This document shows positions 50,569 to 59,649 of a stretch of DNA of 64,000 nt, piece by piece. Origin of the DNA: Leeuwenhoekiella nanhaiensis (lineage in GTDB: Bacteria > Bacteroidota > Bacteroidia > Flavobacteriales > Flavobacteriaceae); NCBI RefSeq assembly GCF_002744755.1, contig NZ_KZ319287.1, forward strand, positions 310,001-374,000, given 5' to 3'. The position numbers were made by a program, and so were the translations under genes. The notes under the pieces are model-generated. The model was not told the origin of the DNA and did not search any database. It worked only from the letters and a program-made list of their open reading frames with translations. The number at the start of each line of letters is the position of its first letter. Position 1 is the stretch's first letter.

Positions 50569-52353
50569 TTAGTTGATGGAATCTCCCCGCAATCTGCGGT
50601 ATTTTTGCTGGGCGTCTACATAAAAAATGCTGTCTGCAAAGTTAAATAGGATTTGCTCGTACTGCTCTTTTGCCTTTTCGGGCTGGTTGAGTTGAGCGGC
50701 ATAGAGGTTTGCAAGCCGGTAATGGGCATCATCTGCGAGAATATCGCTACCATGGCTTTCCAATATTTTCAGGTAATTGTCTGCTGCTTTTTGATATTCT
50801 TTTTTGTCCTCAAAAAGCAGGGCTTGAGCCAGTAGGGCTTCGTCTTCAATTTTTTCGCCCGCGAAATCCTTTAAAACCCGGTCGTAGATGGCAATAGCAT
50901 CTTCATCGCGATTCTGGTAGCTGCGTAAATCGGCCTGCGCGTAGGTTTTTAAAGCGATTTGGGTCGAATCGTTAACGGTATTGTCTGTGATAAGCAGGTA
51001 CAAATCCTGAGCATCGTTTGCAATAAGTTGTTCTGCGGAAGATTTAAGAACCTTCAACTGGGTTTTGGCCCATTCAAAATCGCCTTTATAGTAACTGGTT
51101 TTGGCCACTTTAAAACGAGCTTCCTGAGCAATGACGTTGTCTTTCAGCTTTTTCTGAATTTGCGAATAGTAAATCAGCGCGGCATTAAAACGCTCTTCAA
51201 GTACGAGAATATCGGCCAGTTCCATTTTGATACGGGCTTCCTGAAAGTTATTAAGTGGAAGGTTGAGCGCTTCTTCCAGCAGGTTTGTTGCCTGTTCTTT
51301 TTTCGCAAAGCGGAAGGCTAAAAAGTGGGCGTAATCTGCCTGAACCTCTAAGGTTAAAGCCGATTTACCATAGGTTTCAAGCAGGGAGGCATACTGCGCG
51401 TCGATATCCTTTAGTTCTTCAGGATTTGCAGATTTGAGTTTAAGTTCCAGGTATTTTTGACGGGCAAAAAGGCGCTGTTCCTCGTCGATGGTTTCGTTAA
51501 TCAAATACTCCAAAATGCCAATAGCCAAAGTATCTTCTTCATTCTGTTCGGCGACAATGGCGAGGGTAGTGATCCCCGAAAAATTACCGCTGCGCTTTGC
51601 GATTGCTTTCTCCTGTATAAAAGCCTTGTCGTATTCTTTTTGTTGAATAAACAGCCAGCTGAGCATACGATTGTAGAGCAGGTCTGGGTTGTCCTGCATA
51701 CGCGTTAATATAACTTTGCGCAGGGTTTGATTGGCGAGGTTTGTATTGTCGTCGGTTATAAATCGGCTGATATTGCGCTGAGCATTTAGGGTTTGATTAT
51801 CACCCTGCTCCAGCATATTCAGGTTCATTTGAAACATGGTTTCATAATCTCCAAGCTCACCGTATAATGAAGCTAATTGATAATCAAAACGGTTTGCGGG
51901 ATTAATCTCCTGCGCGGTTTCATAAGACTTTATCGCTTCTTCCAGCAAACTGTATTTTTGAAAAGTGCGGGCTACGCCACTGGCATAACCCGGGTTTTCA
52001 GCTATGCCCGCGATGGCCTTATTGTAAAGAGCCTGCGCTTCGGTCTCCTTTCCCTGCAGCTGTTTGTTGTAACCCAGTTCAACCTCAAGAACGGGTTTGT
52101 TTCGGGTATTTTCCAGTGTGTTAAGCAGCAGACTATCTGCTTTGGAATAGGCTTCCGTTTGCTGATAAGCTTCAACCAGACCGGTTACAAAGGTGAAGTT
52201 ACCCGGCGTTTCTTTAACCAGACTTTCAAACACGGTAACGGCTTTGTCATAGTCGCCCTGCTCCATATAATTACGGGCAAGCAGCTCGTTTTGTGCGAAA
52301 GCACTAACGCCTGAAATCAGAATTACCGCTAAGAGAACAACTTTACGCAACAC
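50569..52353 (-). CDS. Exported tetratricopeptide repeat protein
   Basis: A 594-residue protein with a signal peptide (about residues 1-21, ending in VSAFAQ) and many TPR-like helical pairs: NYMEQGDYDKAVTVFESLV, AIAGIAENPGYASGVARTF, AIKSYETAQEINPANRFDY, then a later group (YYKGDFEWAKTQLKVLK, YQKAADNYLKILESHG, QPEKAKEQYEQILFNFADS). It should be periplasmic and probably holds a protein complex together; there is no catalytic domain. It lies upstream of DUF4286 and rsmA on the same strand. Confidence 0.88.
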   Translation of the reverse strand: MLRKVVLLAVILISGVSAFAQNELLARNYMEQGDYDKAVTVFESLVKETPGNFTFVTGLVEAYQQTEAYSKADSLLLNTLENTRNKPVLEVELGYNKQLQGKETEAQALYNKAIAGIAENPGYASGVARTFQKYSLLEEAIKSYETAQEINPANRFDYQLASLYGELGDYETMFQMNLNMLEQGDNQTLNAQRNISRFITDDNTNLANQTLRKVILTRMQDNPDLLYNRMLSWLFIQQKEYDKAFIQEKAIAKRSGNFSGITTLAIVAEQNEEDTLAIGILEYLINETIDEEQRLFARQKYLELKLKSANPEELKDIDAQYASLLETYGKSALTLEVQADYAHFLAFRFAKKEQATNLLEEALNLPLNNFQEARIKMELADILVLEERFNAALIYYSQIQKKLKDNVIAQEARFKVAKTSYYKGDFEWAKTQLKVLKSSAEQLIANDAQDLYLLITDNTVNDSTQIALKTYAQADLRSYQNRDEDAIAIYDRVLKDFAGEKIEDEALLAQALLFEDKKEYQKAADNYLKILESHGSDILADDAHYRLANLYAAQLNQPEKAKEQYEQILFNFADSIFYVDAQQKYRRLRGDSIN

Positions 52354-52495
52354 GTTTTTTTATTTTACCCCGAAAAACCGGGATTGATGTCAATGGCAAA
52401 TTGGAGGTACAAATTAAAAGCACCCGATTAAAGATACTAAAGATGTGCCAGAACACTTCTGTACTAAACGTAATACCTGTGTAAAACGTACGCGG

Positions 52496-53767
52496 CTAGT
52501 CTATTTTATCAAAACCACAATACGGAACCAAAACCTCAGGGATTTTGATGCCGTCTTCGGTCTGGTAATTCTCCAGAATTCCGGCGAGAACGCGGGGCAG
52601 GGCCAGAGCGCTTCCGTTGAGAGTGTGTGCCAGTTGCTTGTTGCCGTCTTTGTCTTTGTAACGCAGTTTTAAGCGGTTAGCCTGAAAGGTTTTAAAGTTA
52701 GACACGCTGCTGATTTCGAGCCAGCGGTCCTGTGCGGTTGAGAACACTTCAAAATCGTAGGTAAGGGTAGAGGTGAAGCCCAGGTCGCCTCCACATAATC
52801 TCAATATACGATAAGGCAATTTAAGTTCGTCAAGAATACCTTTTACGTGTTCAACCATTCCGTCAAGGGCGGCGTCGCTGTCTTCTGCGCGTTCGATGCG
52901 TACGATTTCGACTTTGTCAAACTGATGCAGACGGTTAAGTCCTCGTACGTGAGCCCCGTATGAACCGGCCTCGCGACGGAAACACGGGGTGTAGCCCGTA
53001 CATGTGATTGGCAGGTCTTTATCTTCCAGCAACTCATCGCGGAACATATTGGTCACCGGTACTTCGGCAGTTGGGATGAGGTATAAATCATCAAGACCTA
53101 CGTGGTACATCTGGCCTTCTTTATCAGGCAGCTGACCGGTACCAAAGCCGGAAGCTTCATTTACCAAATGCGGCACCTGATACTCGGTGTAACCCGCAGC
53201 GGTGTTTTTATCCAGAAAATAGTTGATCAAAGCCCGCTGTAAACGCGCGCCTTTGTTTTTATAAACCGGAAAACCGGCGCCGGTAATCTTGTTACCCAGC
53301 TCAAAATCGATGATGTCGTATTTCTTGGCCAGTTCCCAGTGCGGCAGGCTGCCTTCAGCCAAAACGGGAATGTCACCTTTTTTAAAGACCTCTTCGTTGT
53401 CGGCATCGCTTTTCCCTGCAGGTACACTCTCTTGCGGGATGTTTGGGATGGTGTACAGCAATTGGTCAAGGGCGGCGATGGTTTCGGTTAGGGTTTCCTG
53501 AAGATTTTTGGAGTCTTCTTTCAGTTTACCGGTGCGCTCCTTAAGGATGTTTGCTTTTTTGGGTTCGCCGTTTTTAAACAGCATCCCGATTTCTTTAGAA
53601 AGTTTATTGCTTTCAGCCAGCGTATTGTCTAGCGAAGCCTGTGTGCTACGGCGTTTTTCGTCAAGTTCAAGTACCTGATCAAAAATGGCGGAAGCCTCAA
53701 AATTCCGTTTTGTAAGTGCTTGAATATAGGCTTCTTTGTGTTCACGAATGTCGTTAACGTGTAGCAT
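52496..53767 (-). CDS. serS: Seryl-tRNA synthetase
   Basis: A 423-residue class II synthetase: the N-terminal coiled-coil arm (about 25-105) binds the long arm of tRNA(Ser); motif 2 is TCTGYTPCFRREAGSYG with the TAEVPVTN loop before it, and motif 3 is GSALALPRVLAGILENYQ. It charges serine to tRNA(Ser) in the cytoplasm. A TATTTTTG -7 box at 53786-53793 would give a leader of only about 12 bases. Confidence 0.97.
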   Translation of the reverse strand: MLHVNDIREHKEAYIQALTKRNFEASAIFDQVLELDEKRRSTQASLDNTLAESNKLSKEIGMLFKNGEPKKANILKERTGKLKEDSKNLQETLTETIAALDQLLYTIPNIPQESVPAGKSDADNEEVFKKGDIPVLAEGSLPHWELAKKYDIIDFELGNKITGAGFPVYKNKGARLQRALINYFLDKNTAAGYTEYQVPHLVNEASGFGTGQLPDKEGQMYHVGLDDLYLIPTAEVPVTNMFRDELLEDKDLPITCTGYTPCFRREAGSYGAHVRGLNRLHQFDKVEIVRIERAEDSDAALDGMVEHVKGILDELKLPYRILRLCGGDLGFTSTLTYDFEVFSTAQDRWLEISSVSNFKTFQANRLKLRYKDKDGNKQLAHTLNGSALALPRVLAGILENYQTEDGIKIPEVLVPYCGFDKID

Positions 53768-53853
53768 AGCTTAAATTTTAGACGGCAAAAATACGGAATT
53801 GGGCTTTAAAAGAGTGTTTAAAACGACATGTCTGCACTTAAATAAGTGAAGCA

Positions 53854-55203
53854 TTAATCCAGGACGTGCTCTTTAACCTCTCGTTTACTCAAATCAGGTG
53901 AAGGCATCAGCCAGTCGTTGTGCCAGAAATAATCCCATTTGGCATCAGCCATATCTACCTCGGGATTGATCAGAGTGTGATAGGGGCGGGCGTTGACGCT
54001 TACTTTACAATCTACATAAATCGCAACATCGGTGCCTTTTGCGGCATAATCTTTTTTTACGCGCTGGCAAAACTGCCAGATACAATCCGGTTTCGTACTT
54101 ACGCTGCGCAGTTCTTTACGTGAAAGCCAGTCGCGGTGGTTAAAGGGAAGTGCTTTCCCTGTGCTTTTATCTACAACTTTAAAATGAATTCTTCCGCTCT
54201 TAGAACGCAGCATCATACGCCAGCTGAGGCGATGGCCTTCTTCAGTCCAGAGTACATTGTCCTGTATAAACCAGTGGCGCAGGGGTAGCGTTATTTGTAC
54301 CAAAAAGTACAGGCCAAAAACCATAAGAATGGGTTTATAATTTTTAGGTCTGATGATTTCACCGGCATCGTAAAAGCTCTTTTTGGGCAGAAAAATGTGT
54401 TGTACGGTTTCCGCCGGAAAGAAAAACAGCGTAAATGCCAGTGACAAATACGGAAAAATCCCAATGTGGAAAATAAACGAATTGAACAGGTGAAAGAAGA
54501 TCGAAATGATAAATGCCGTCTTTCGGGTGCGTTTCCAAAGCAGGGCCGGGATGATGAGCAGATCAAAAAAGATCCCGAAATACGCGATGCACCAGTGCAC
54601 CCATTTTTGCTGAAGCATTTCGCCCACCAGCCAGTAATCGGCTTTTGACTGCATAAGCTGACCGGCAACGCTGGCGTCAAGCCAATCAGGGTATAATTTG
54701 GCCACCGAAGCATAGGTATAGACAATCCACAACTGGGCGATGATGACGATATACACCCAGCGGGGCATATGATTCTGTTTAATCTCCGGGTTTTGCTTTG
54801 CATCAAGCGATAAATACCGATTCGCCGGAAAGCAGGCCATAATGCCCAAAAGCAGCATCAACAGGTAATAATGGTTGTTGTAGGAAGACTTTTGCATCAG
54901 GTACACGCAGGTCCACATCACGCCGTAGGCAAGTACACTAAAACGGTATTTGTAGCCCAGCATCACGAGCACACCGAAAAAACCCATCAGCCCATAGTAG
55001 TAATACATCAGGTCGCCGGGAAGTGGCTGTAAAAAGTCAAGGCCTATAAAGTTGAAGGTAAACTGCGGTTCAACGAGTGTGGTACGTATCCAGCTTGTCG
55101 CGATGGCACCCCAGGCCTCACAGGTAATCAAAAACCCAAACAGGACCCTAAACACGACCAGCGCGCTGTTGTCAACCTGCTTATAGAGCCATTGATTAAG
55201 CAT
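53854..55203 (-). CDS. HTTM domain membrane protein (vitamin K-dependent gamma-carboxylase-like)
   Basis: A 449-residue protein with about eight hydrophobic helices in the first 310 residues and a soluble C-terminal part. The segments VFRVLFGFLITCEAW, YNNHYYLLMLLLGIMACFPANRYLSLD and FLVQITLPLRHWF match the HTTM family related to vitamin K-dependent gamma-carboxylases. The C-terminal region (WTEEGHRLSWRMMLRSKSG) is also typical. In flavobacteria the activity is not established; protein modification or lipid chemistry has been suggested for relatives. It overlaps ribF by 8 bases. Confidence 0.88.
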   Translation of the reverse strand: MLNQWLYKQVDNSALVVFRVLFGFLITCEAWGAIATSWIRTTLVEPQFTFNFIGLDFLQPLPGDLMYYYYGLMGFFGVLVMLGYKYRFSVLAYGVMWTCVYLMQKSSYNNHYYLLMLLLGIMACFPANRYLSLDAKQNPEIKQNHMPRWVYIVIIAQLWIVYTYASVAKLYPDWLDASVAGQLMQSKADYWLVGEMLQQKWVHWCIAYFGIFFDLLIIPALLWKRTRKTAFIISIFFHLFNSFIFHIGIFPYLSLAFTLFFFPAETVQHIFLPKKSFYDAGEIIRPKNYKPILMVFGLYFLVQITLPLRHWFIQDNVLWTEEGHRLSWRMMLRSKSGRIHFKVVDKSTGKALPFNHRDWLSRKELRSVSTKPDCIWQFCQRVKKDYAAKGTDVAIYVDCKVSVNARPYHTLINPEVDMADAKWDYFWHNDWLMPSPDLSKREVKEHVLD

Positions 55204-56131
55204 TTAATTTTGCGATATAATCCCGGGAAAAGACTTCGTCTTCCTGCATTGCAGCGATGAGCTCATCAACTCCGTTGAATTTTTTTTCATCCCTGATGCG
55301 GGTAAGCAGCGTAATCTCCAGATGCTGCTCGTACAGGTCGCCTTCAAAATCAAAGAAGAAGGTCTCAATGCTGAGATCACTGCCGCCCACGGTAGGATTA
55401 GTGCCTATGCTCATCATCCCAAAAACCATTCGGTTAGCAATAACAGACTGTACCACGTAAACCCCTTTTGCCGGAATGATTTTATAGTCCTCTGCGATTT
55501 TTAGATTTGCTGTTGGGTAATTAAATGTACGTCCCAGGCCTTTGCCACGGGATACGATTCCGCTAAGCATAAACGGGTAGCCCAAATATTCGTTGGCACG
55601 ATCGAGATCGCCTTCAAGCAGGGCTTTGCGTATTTTGGTCGAACTCACCGCCACATCGTCCACATCCTGCTTGGAAATTTCTTCCACCTCAAAATCATAC
55701 TGTTTTCCGAAGGCTTTTAAATCTTCTATATTGGCATTTCGGTTACGGCCAAAACGATGATCATAACCTATGATGACTTTGCGGGCTTTGAGTTGATCAA
55801 CCAGAATATCCCTGACGAATTCTTCTGCGGTAAGCCTTGAAAATTCCTGCGTGAAGGGGTGAATCACCAGATGGTCAAGACCGGTGGCTTCAAGTAAAGC
55901 GATGCGCTCGTTAATGGTATTGATGAGTTTGATCTGCGCTTCTTTTTGCAGGACCATTCTGGGATGTGGGAAAAAGGTGAGTACCACAGATTCCAGGTCG
56001 TTGCCGGCCGCACTGGCCAGCAGACGCTTGATGATCTTGCGATGGCCTAGATGCACCCCGTCAAAAGTGCCAATGGTGACTACCGTACCTTTTGTACCGT
56101 TAAATTCTTGTGCTGATGTATGCTGTCTCAA
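55196..56131 (-). CDS. ribF: Bifunctional riboflavin kinase/FAD synthetase
   Basis: A 311-residue RibF. The N-terminal nucleotidyltransferase has GTFDGVHLGH (21-30) and the family's GYDHRFGRNR; the C-terminal riboflavin kinase has RGKGLGRTFNYPTANL and the PAKGVYVV strand. It converts riboflavin to FMN and FMN to FAD. It starts one base after the end of pth and overlaps the HTTM gene by 8 bases, so pth, ribF and the HTTM gene are likely one transcript. Confidence 0.96.
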   Translation of the reverse strand: MRQHTSAQEFNGTKGTVVTIGTFDGVHLGHRKIIKRLLASAAGNDLESVVLTFFPHPRMVLQKEAQIKLINTINERIALLEATGLDHLVIHPFTQEFSRLTAEEFVRDILVDQLKARKVIIGYDHRFGRNRNANIEDLKAFGKQYDFEVEEISKQDVDDVAVSSTKIRKALLEGDLDRANEYLGYPFMLSGIVSRGKGLGRTFNYPTANLKIAEDYKIIPAKGVYVVQSVIANRMVFGMMSIGTNPTVGGSDLSIETFFFDFEGDLYEQHLEITLLTRIRDEKKFNGVDELIAAMQEDEVFSRDYIAKLNA

Positions 56132-56132
56132 A

Positions 56133-56753
56133 CTATTTGCCGTTATACGCGTTCATCGTATTTGTAATCCCCGAAGCTATAAAACTTTCTATAACCTTGC
56201 ACGAGATATCCAGTCTTTCGGGCATGTCTTTTTCTTCTTCGTTGTCCCACTCGCCTAAAACGTAATCGATTTGTTTGCCTTTGCTAAAACGGTCGCCTAT
56301 GCCAAACCGAAAGCGGTTGTAGTTTGAAGTGAGCAGCTGGTTTTGAATGTCTTTTAGTCCGTTATGACCGCCGTCGCTGCCTTTGGTCTTTACGCGAATG
56401 GTGCCAAAATCGAGATTGAGATCGTCTGTAATAATGAGCAGGTTCTCCAGGCTTATTTTTTCTTTTTGCATCCAGAATTTTACTGCCTTGCCGCTCAGGT
56501 TCATATACGTATTGGGCTTAAGCAAAATCACGGTTTTACCGCGCACTTTAAGCTGGCTGATATCTCCGAGTTTTTCGGTAGACCAGGTTTCTTCTTTTTC
56601 TGCCGCGTAGGCGTCCAGAATTTTAAAGCCGATATTGTGGCGGGTGTTGTGATATTTGGGGCCAATGTTGCCCAATCCCACAATGAGGAATTTTTTCATG
56701 GGGTCAATGTTCTCTTGTTTTGTGCCGAAAAGTTTTTCGAAAAATGAAATCAT
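56133..56753 (-). CDS. pth: Peptidyl-tRNA hydrolase
   Basis: A 206-residue Pth: FLIVGLGNIGPKYHNTRHNIGF contains the conserved N and catalytic H39, followed by LLKPNTYMNLSG, ITDDLNLDFG and GSDGGHNGLKDI. It frees tRNAs from prematurely dropped peptidyl-tRNA. The first 18 residues (MISFFEKLFGTKQ) precede the family start at M19; similar short extensions occur in flavobacterial Pth, so I keep the longer form, with ATG 56699 as the alternative. Confidence 0.95.
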   Translation of the reverse strand: MISFFEKLFGTKQENIDPMKKFLIVGLGNIGPKYHNTRHNIGFKILDAYAAEKEETWSTEKLGDISQLKVRGKTVILLKPNTYMNLSGKAVKFWMQKEKISLENLLIITDDLNLDFGTIRVKTKGSDGGHNGLKDIQNQLLTSNYNRFRFGIGDRFSKGKQIDYVLGEWDNEEEKDMPERLDISCKVIESFIASGITNTMNAYNGK

Positions 56754-56905
56754 ACGGTATTGCGGGTATGAAGTGCTTACATCCTAATTTTTGTGCCCGC
56801 GTCACGCCCGAAGCATTACGAGAAGCGACCCGGTTTTTAGGCACGCTGCAAAGTTACTATTTTGAATGGTAGCCGGTCTTAAGGAAATTAGAAATAGTTT
56901 TAGTG

Positions 56906-57023
56906 AGTAGGCAGTCTCAGTTTTCAGTTGACAATTATGAGCGAGAAGTAGTAGGTTAGTTCGGAGTTGATTGAACTCTGAATTCCGCATTCCGCATTAG
57001 TAGGCAGTCTCAGTTTTCAGTTG
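56906..57023. repeat. 25-bp direct repeat
   Basis: AGTAGGCAGTCTCAGTTTTC plus five more bases is found identically at 56906-56930 and 56999-57023, 93 bases apart. Between the copies lies ATTCCGCATTCCGCATT, itself a small tandem repeat that recurs as CATTCCGCATTC near 57056. Confidence 0.8.
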
Positions 57024-57291
57024 GCAGGTAAAAGCTAAAAAGTCAAAAAACTCAGCATTCCGCATTCTTAACTAGTCAGACAGTCATTTCGAAGGAGCCC
57101 TAAGCAACTGAGAAATCACATCAGACTGGAGTTGCCGATATATCTCTTCCTGGGAGTAGGCGATCTTCGAAAATTAGAAATCAGAAATTTTGCTTTACGT
57201 GACGTATGGTGTTTGCTTTTGCACGATTGTATCGCGCGGTTTGGGTATTGTTTTTATAGAGGAAGCCTGTGCGAATGACTTGATTTTCCGT

Positions 57292-57377
57292 GCGTGAGGG
57301 ACAGTAGTGGAAATCCCGCAGTCCCGAAAGATCGGGACGAGGAATTGCAACGGATGGCCCGACCCTTGTGGTCACGC
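57292..57377. repeat. Structured intergenic element (GCGTGA...TCACGC)
   Basis: An 86-bp element closed by GCGTGA (57292-57297) and TCACGC (57372-57377), with an inner perfect hairpin GTCCCGA/TCGGGAC (57321-57327 with 57332-57338). The minus-strand wording (GGGCGTGACC, AAGGGTCGGGC, then TGTCCCTCACGC) resembles a recurrent intergenic sequence I associate with Bacteroidota genomes. No protein is encoded. Confidence 0.55.
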
Positions 57378-57399
57378 CCAAAACACGATTAGTATAAAG

Positions 57400-57435
57400 C
57401 AAAAAAAAAGAGGCTGCCGATGCGGCAACCTCTTT
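57400..57435 (-). terminator. Terminator of rplY
   Basis: Stem GAGGCTGCCG (57410-57419) with CGGCAACCTC (57423-57432), one mismatch, followed on the minus strand by nine T residues; it lies about 25 bases past the rplY stop. Confidence 0.88.
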
Positions 57436-57457
57436 GATTTGTAAAAGGAAACAGGGT

Positions 57458-58096
57458 CTACTCTTCAGCTTTTGCTTCTTCAGTTTCTCCTTCTGCAGCA
57501 GCAGTTTCTCCTTCTTCACCTTCTTCTTCCTCGTCTTCAAGATCTTCAACCATGTTACGTGAAGTACGTACCTGACAAACGATGGTGTCTTCCGGGTGCA
57601 TATATTTCCAGGGACCTTGCTCGATCTCAGAGATTGAACGCTTATCGCCAATTTTAAGGTCGCTGATGTTAACCGTAACGTAATCTGGAAGGTCTTTAGG
57701 AAGAGCCTTAACACGTAGTGTACGGTAGGTTTTACGCAATACACCCCCGTTACGTACCCCGCGAGAGTTACCCTCGTAGTGTACCGGTACGGTCATAGCT
57801 ACTTCTTTACCTTCAAAGATTTGATAGAAATCGATGTGAAGTATGCGATCTGTTACCGGGTGAAACTGGATGTCCTGAAGGATCGCCATATAGGTGTTTC
57901 CGTCAAGCTCCAACGTCGCGGTATGCGCATCTGGAGTGTAAACCAAATCTTTAAACGCAATTTCCGGCGCGTTAAAGTGCACTGGTTCATCCCCTCCGTA
58001 AAGTACGCAAGGAACCTCTCCAGCATTACGTAGGGCTTTAGTTGCCTTTTTGCCCACGCTTTCTCTTTTAGATCCTGTGATCGTGATTGACTTCAT
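57458..58096 (-). CDS. rplY: 50S ribosomal protein L25/general stress protein Ctc
   Basis: A 212-residue bL25 of the long Ctc type: [20 protein letters not shown] start, [41 protein letters not shown], then the C-terminal TL5-like domain ([20 protein letters not shown]). The last 30 residues are a low-complexity acidic tail rich in E and A. It binds 5S rRNA. It lies 26 bases downstream of prs on the same strand, the usual flavobacterial order. Confidence 0.95.
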   Translation of the reverse strand: MKSITITGSKRESVGKKATKALRNAGEVPCVLYGGDEPVHFNAPEIAFKDLVYTPDAHTATLELDGNTYMAILQDIQFHPVTDRILHIDFYQIFEGKEVAMTVPVHYEGNSRGVRNGGVLRKTYRTLRVKALPKDLPDYVTVNISDLKIGDKRSISEIEQGPWKYMHPEDTIVCQVRTSRNMVEDLEDEEEEGEEGETAAAEGETEEAKAEE

Positions 58097-58122
58097 TTAA
58101 ATATATATTAAGTATTAATAAA

Positions 58123-59064
58123 TTACATTAAGAATTTTGACGCGATTGAGGTGTTGCTGTGCACCCGGTGCATCACGTCTGCAAATAAATCTGCACAGCT
58201 TACGATGCGCACTTTATCACTTTGTTGTTTTGGAGGAATACTGTCTGTAACAATCAATTCCTGCAATTTGCTTTTTTCGAGTCGCTCATAGGCGTTACCA
58301 CTTAGCAGGGCGTGTGTACAAATCGCACGTACGCTCAAGGCACCACGCTCCATCATCAAATCTGCTGCTTTGGTCAGGGTGCCGGCGGTGTCTACCATAT
58401 CATCTACCAGAATAACATTGCGTCCTTCTACGCTACCTATCAGTTCCATATAGCTGATGACGTTTGCCTTCTCGCGTTGTTTGTAACAGATTACCACATC
58501 ACAATCTAAAGCTTTTGAATAGGCATAAGCCCGTTTAGAACCTCCCATATCGGGTGATGCGATGGTGAGATTGGGCAGGTTGAGTGAGCGCAAATACGGC
58601 AGAAACACCGTTGATGCAAAAAGGTGGTCTACGGGGCGCTCAAAAAAGCCCTGAATCTGATCGGCGTGCAGGTCCATCGTAATAATACGTGTCGCGCCTG
58701 CGGTCTCTAATAAATTGGCTACCAGTTTTGCAGCGATAGGTACGCGTGGCTTGTCTTTACGATCCTGGCGTGCCCAACCAAAGTAGGGAAGCACCGCGGT
58801 AATATGACGTGCCGAAGCGCGTTTTGCTGCGTCAAGCATCAGGAGCATTTCCATCAGGTTTTCACTGCTGGGCATGGTTGAACCTATAATAAATACCCGT
58901 GTGCCGCGTATCGATTCTTCAAAGGAAGGCTGAAATTCGCCGTCGCTGTAAGTAGATGTGATGATTTTGCCCAGAGGTTGCCCGTAAGCTTTAGCTATTT
59001 TTTCGGCTAAATCCCGGCTTTGTGTGCACGGGAAAATTTTGGCTTCAGGCGTTGATACTGACAT
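58123..59064 (-). CDS. prs: Ribose-phosphate pyrophosphokinase
   Basis: A 313-residue PRPP synthetase: TYSDGEFQPSFEESIRGTRV, catalytic loop region YFGWARQDRKDKPRVPI, ITMDLHADQIQGFF, SPDMGGSKRAYAYSK and the PRPP-binding VILVDDMVDTAGTL. It makes PRPP for nucleotide, histidine and tryptophan synthesis. I use ATG 59064 (MSVSTPEAK); an in-frame ATG at 59238 adds 58 residues absent from the family and crosses the probable promoter. A TACTTTTG box at 59106-59113 lies about 42 bases upstream. Confidence 0.96.
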   Translation of the reverse strand: MSVSTPEAKIFPCTQSRDLAEKIAKAYGQPLGKIITSTYSDGEFQPSFEESIRGTRVFIIGSTMPSSENLMEMLLMLDAAKRASARHITAVLPYFGWARQDRKDKPRVPIAAKLVANLLETAGATRIITMDLHADQIQGFFERPVDHLFASTVFLPYLRSLNLPNLTIASPDMGGSKRAYAYSKALDCDVVICYKQREKANVISYMELIGSVEGRNVILVDDMVDTAGTLTKAADLMMERGALSVRAICTHALLSGNAYERLEKSKLQELIVTDSIPPKQQSDKVRIVSCADLFADVMHRVHSNTSIASKFLM

Positions 59065-59195
59065 GGTTATCTTATGTTTAGAGTTCCTCAATTTATAAGA
59101 GGGTGCAAAAGTATAAATTAAATTGGCTTTGAGAGATTTATTTGAGGTCTTTTTTGCTTGGTAAAATAGAATTTTTAGTATTTTTGCCCTCCAAT

Positions 59196-59227
59196 TGCCT
59201 CGGTGGTGGTCCCGAATTAAATCGGGA
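59196..59227 (+). repeat. Partial tRNA-Leu 5' duplicate with hairpin
   Basis: TGCCTCGGTGG at 59196-59206 repeats the first bases of the tRNA-Leu gene (59257-59267), 61 bases upstream, followed by a TCCCGA/TCGGGA hairpin (59210-59227). There is no complete second tRNA. Confidence 0.55.
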
Positions 59228-59257
59228 GGTAGATTCACTGAGATTTAAATTGAAAAT

Positions 59258-59337
59258 GCCTCGGTGGCGGAATTGGTAGACGCGCTGGATTCAAAACCCA
59301 GTTCTTACGAGTGCGGGTTCGATTCCCGCCCGGGGTA
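59258..59337 (+). tRNA. tRNA-Leu (CAA)
   Basis: A complete cloverleaf: acceptor GCCTCGG with CCGGGGT, D arm GCGGAATTGGTAGACGC, anticodon loop TTCAAAA (anticodon CAA, reads UUG), a class II variable arm (GTTCTTACGAGT region) and T arm GCGGG-TTCGATT-CCCGC. The discriminator is A and CCA is not encoded. The anticodon stem CTGGA/CCCAG has an A-C mismatch next to the loop. It borders the AT-rich island, and tRNA-Leu genes are common integration sites. Confidence 0.95.
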
Positions 59338-59649
59338 CTTAAAGGGCTTAGGTGAAAACCTGGGCCTTTTTTTATTACTCAGGTACAACATAGGTACAAC
59401 ATTATGCTGATTTCTTTGTAGTAATAAAATCTAGAATCCTTTGGATGTTTTTAATTTCAATATTTATTTATATCCTGAAATTACTCACACTCCTCCGTCG
59501 CCACCATAATGATGTATTAATCCTATTTTGCCAGTGCTGCTTCAGATAATGCTTTGAATAGTGTGATTGATTTTTAATTATAACTATTCAAAATTTTAAA
59601 TAAAAAACTGTTTTTAGGAAGTCTATTAAAGTGGAAGCATATACCAATA
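59338..59649. other. Intergenic region after tRNA-Leu
   Basis: No gene is seen in these 312 bases. They hold the tRNA terminator, a near-tandem AGGTACAACA-TAGGTACAAC pair (59381-59400), and then AT-rich sequence with no recognisable feature. Confidence 0.55.
59341..59373 (+). terminator. Terminator after tRNA-Leu
   Basis: A hairpin AAAGGGCTTAGGT - GAAA - ACCTGGGCCTTT with minor mismatches, followed by TTTTTTT, 4 bases after the tRNA. Confidence 0.82.

Larger units (their letters stand above)
56754..57399. other. Gene-free, repeat-rich region between pth and rplY
   Basis: About 650 bases with no gene. It holds a perfect 25-bp direct repeat (56906-56930 and 56999-57023), ATTCCGC tandem units near 56980-57000 and 57056-57068, and the structured element at 57292-57377. 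Open frames crossing this region have no recognisable protein content. Confidence 0.6.

Noticed and set aside
57181-57744. 187-codon minus-strand frame over the region upstream of pth
   Set aside because: It runs through the structured repeat element, the rplY terminator and part of rplY in another frame, so it is not a gene.
59065-59238. N-terminal extension of PRPP synthetase by 58 residues
   Set aside because: Absent from the family and it crosses the probable TACTTTTG promoter box and the tRNA-fragment repeat.
59381-59400. AGGTACAACA near-tandem pair as an integration site
   Set aside because: It is only about ten bases long, does not match the tRNA 3' end and no second boundary copy was found.
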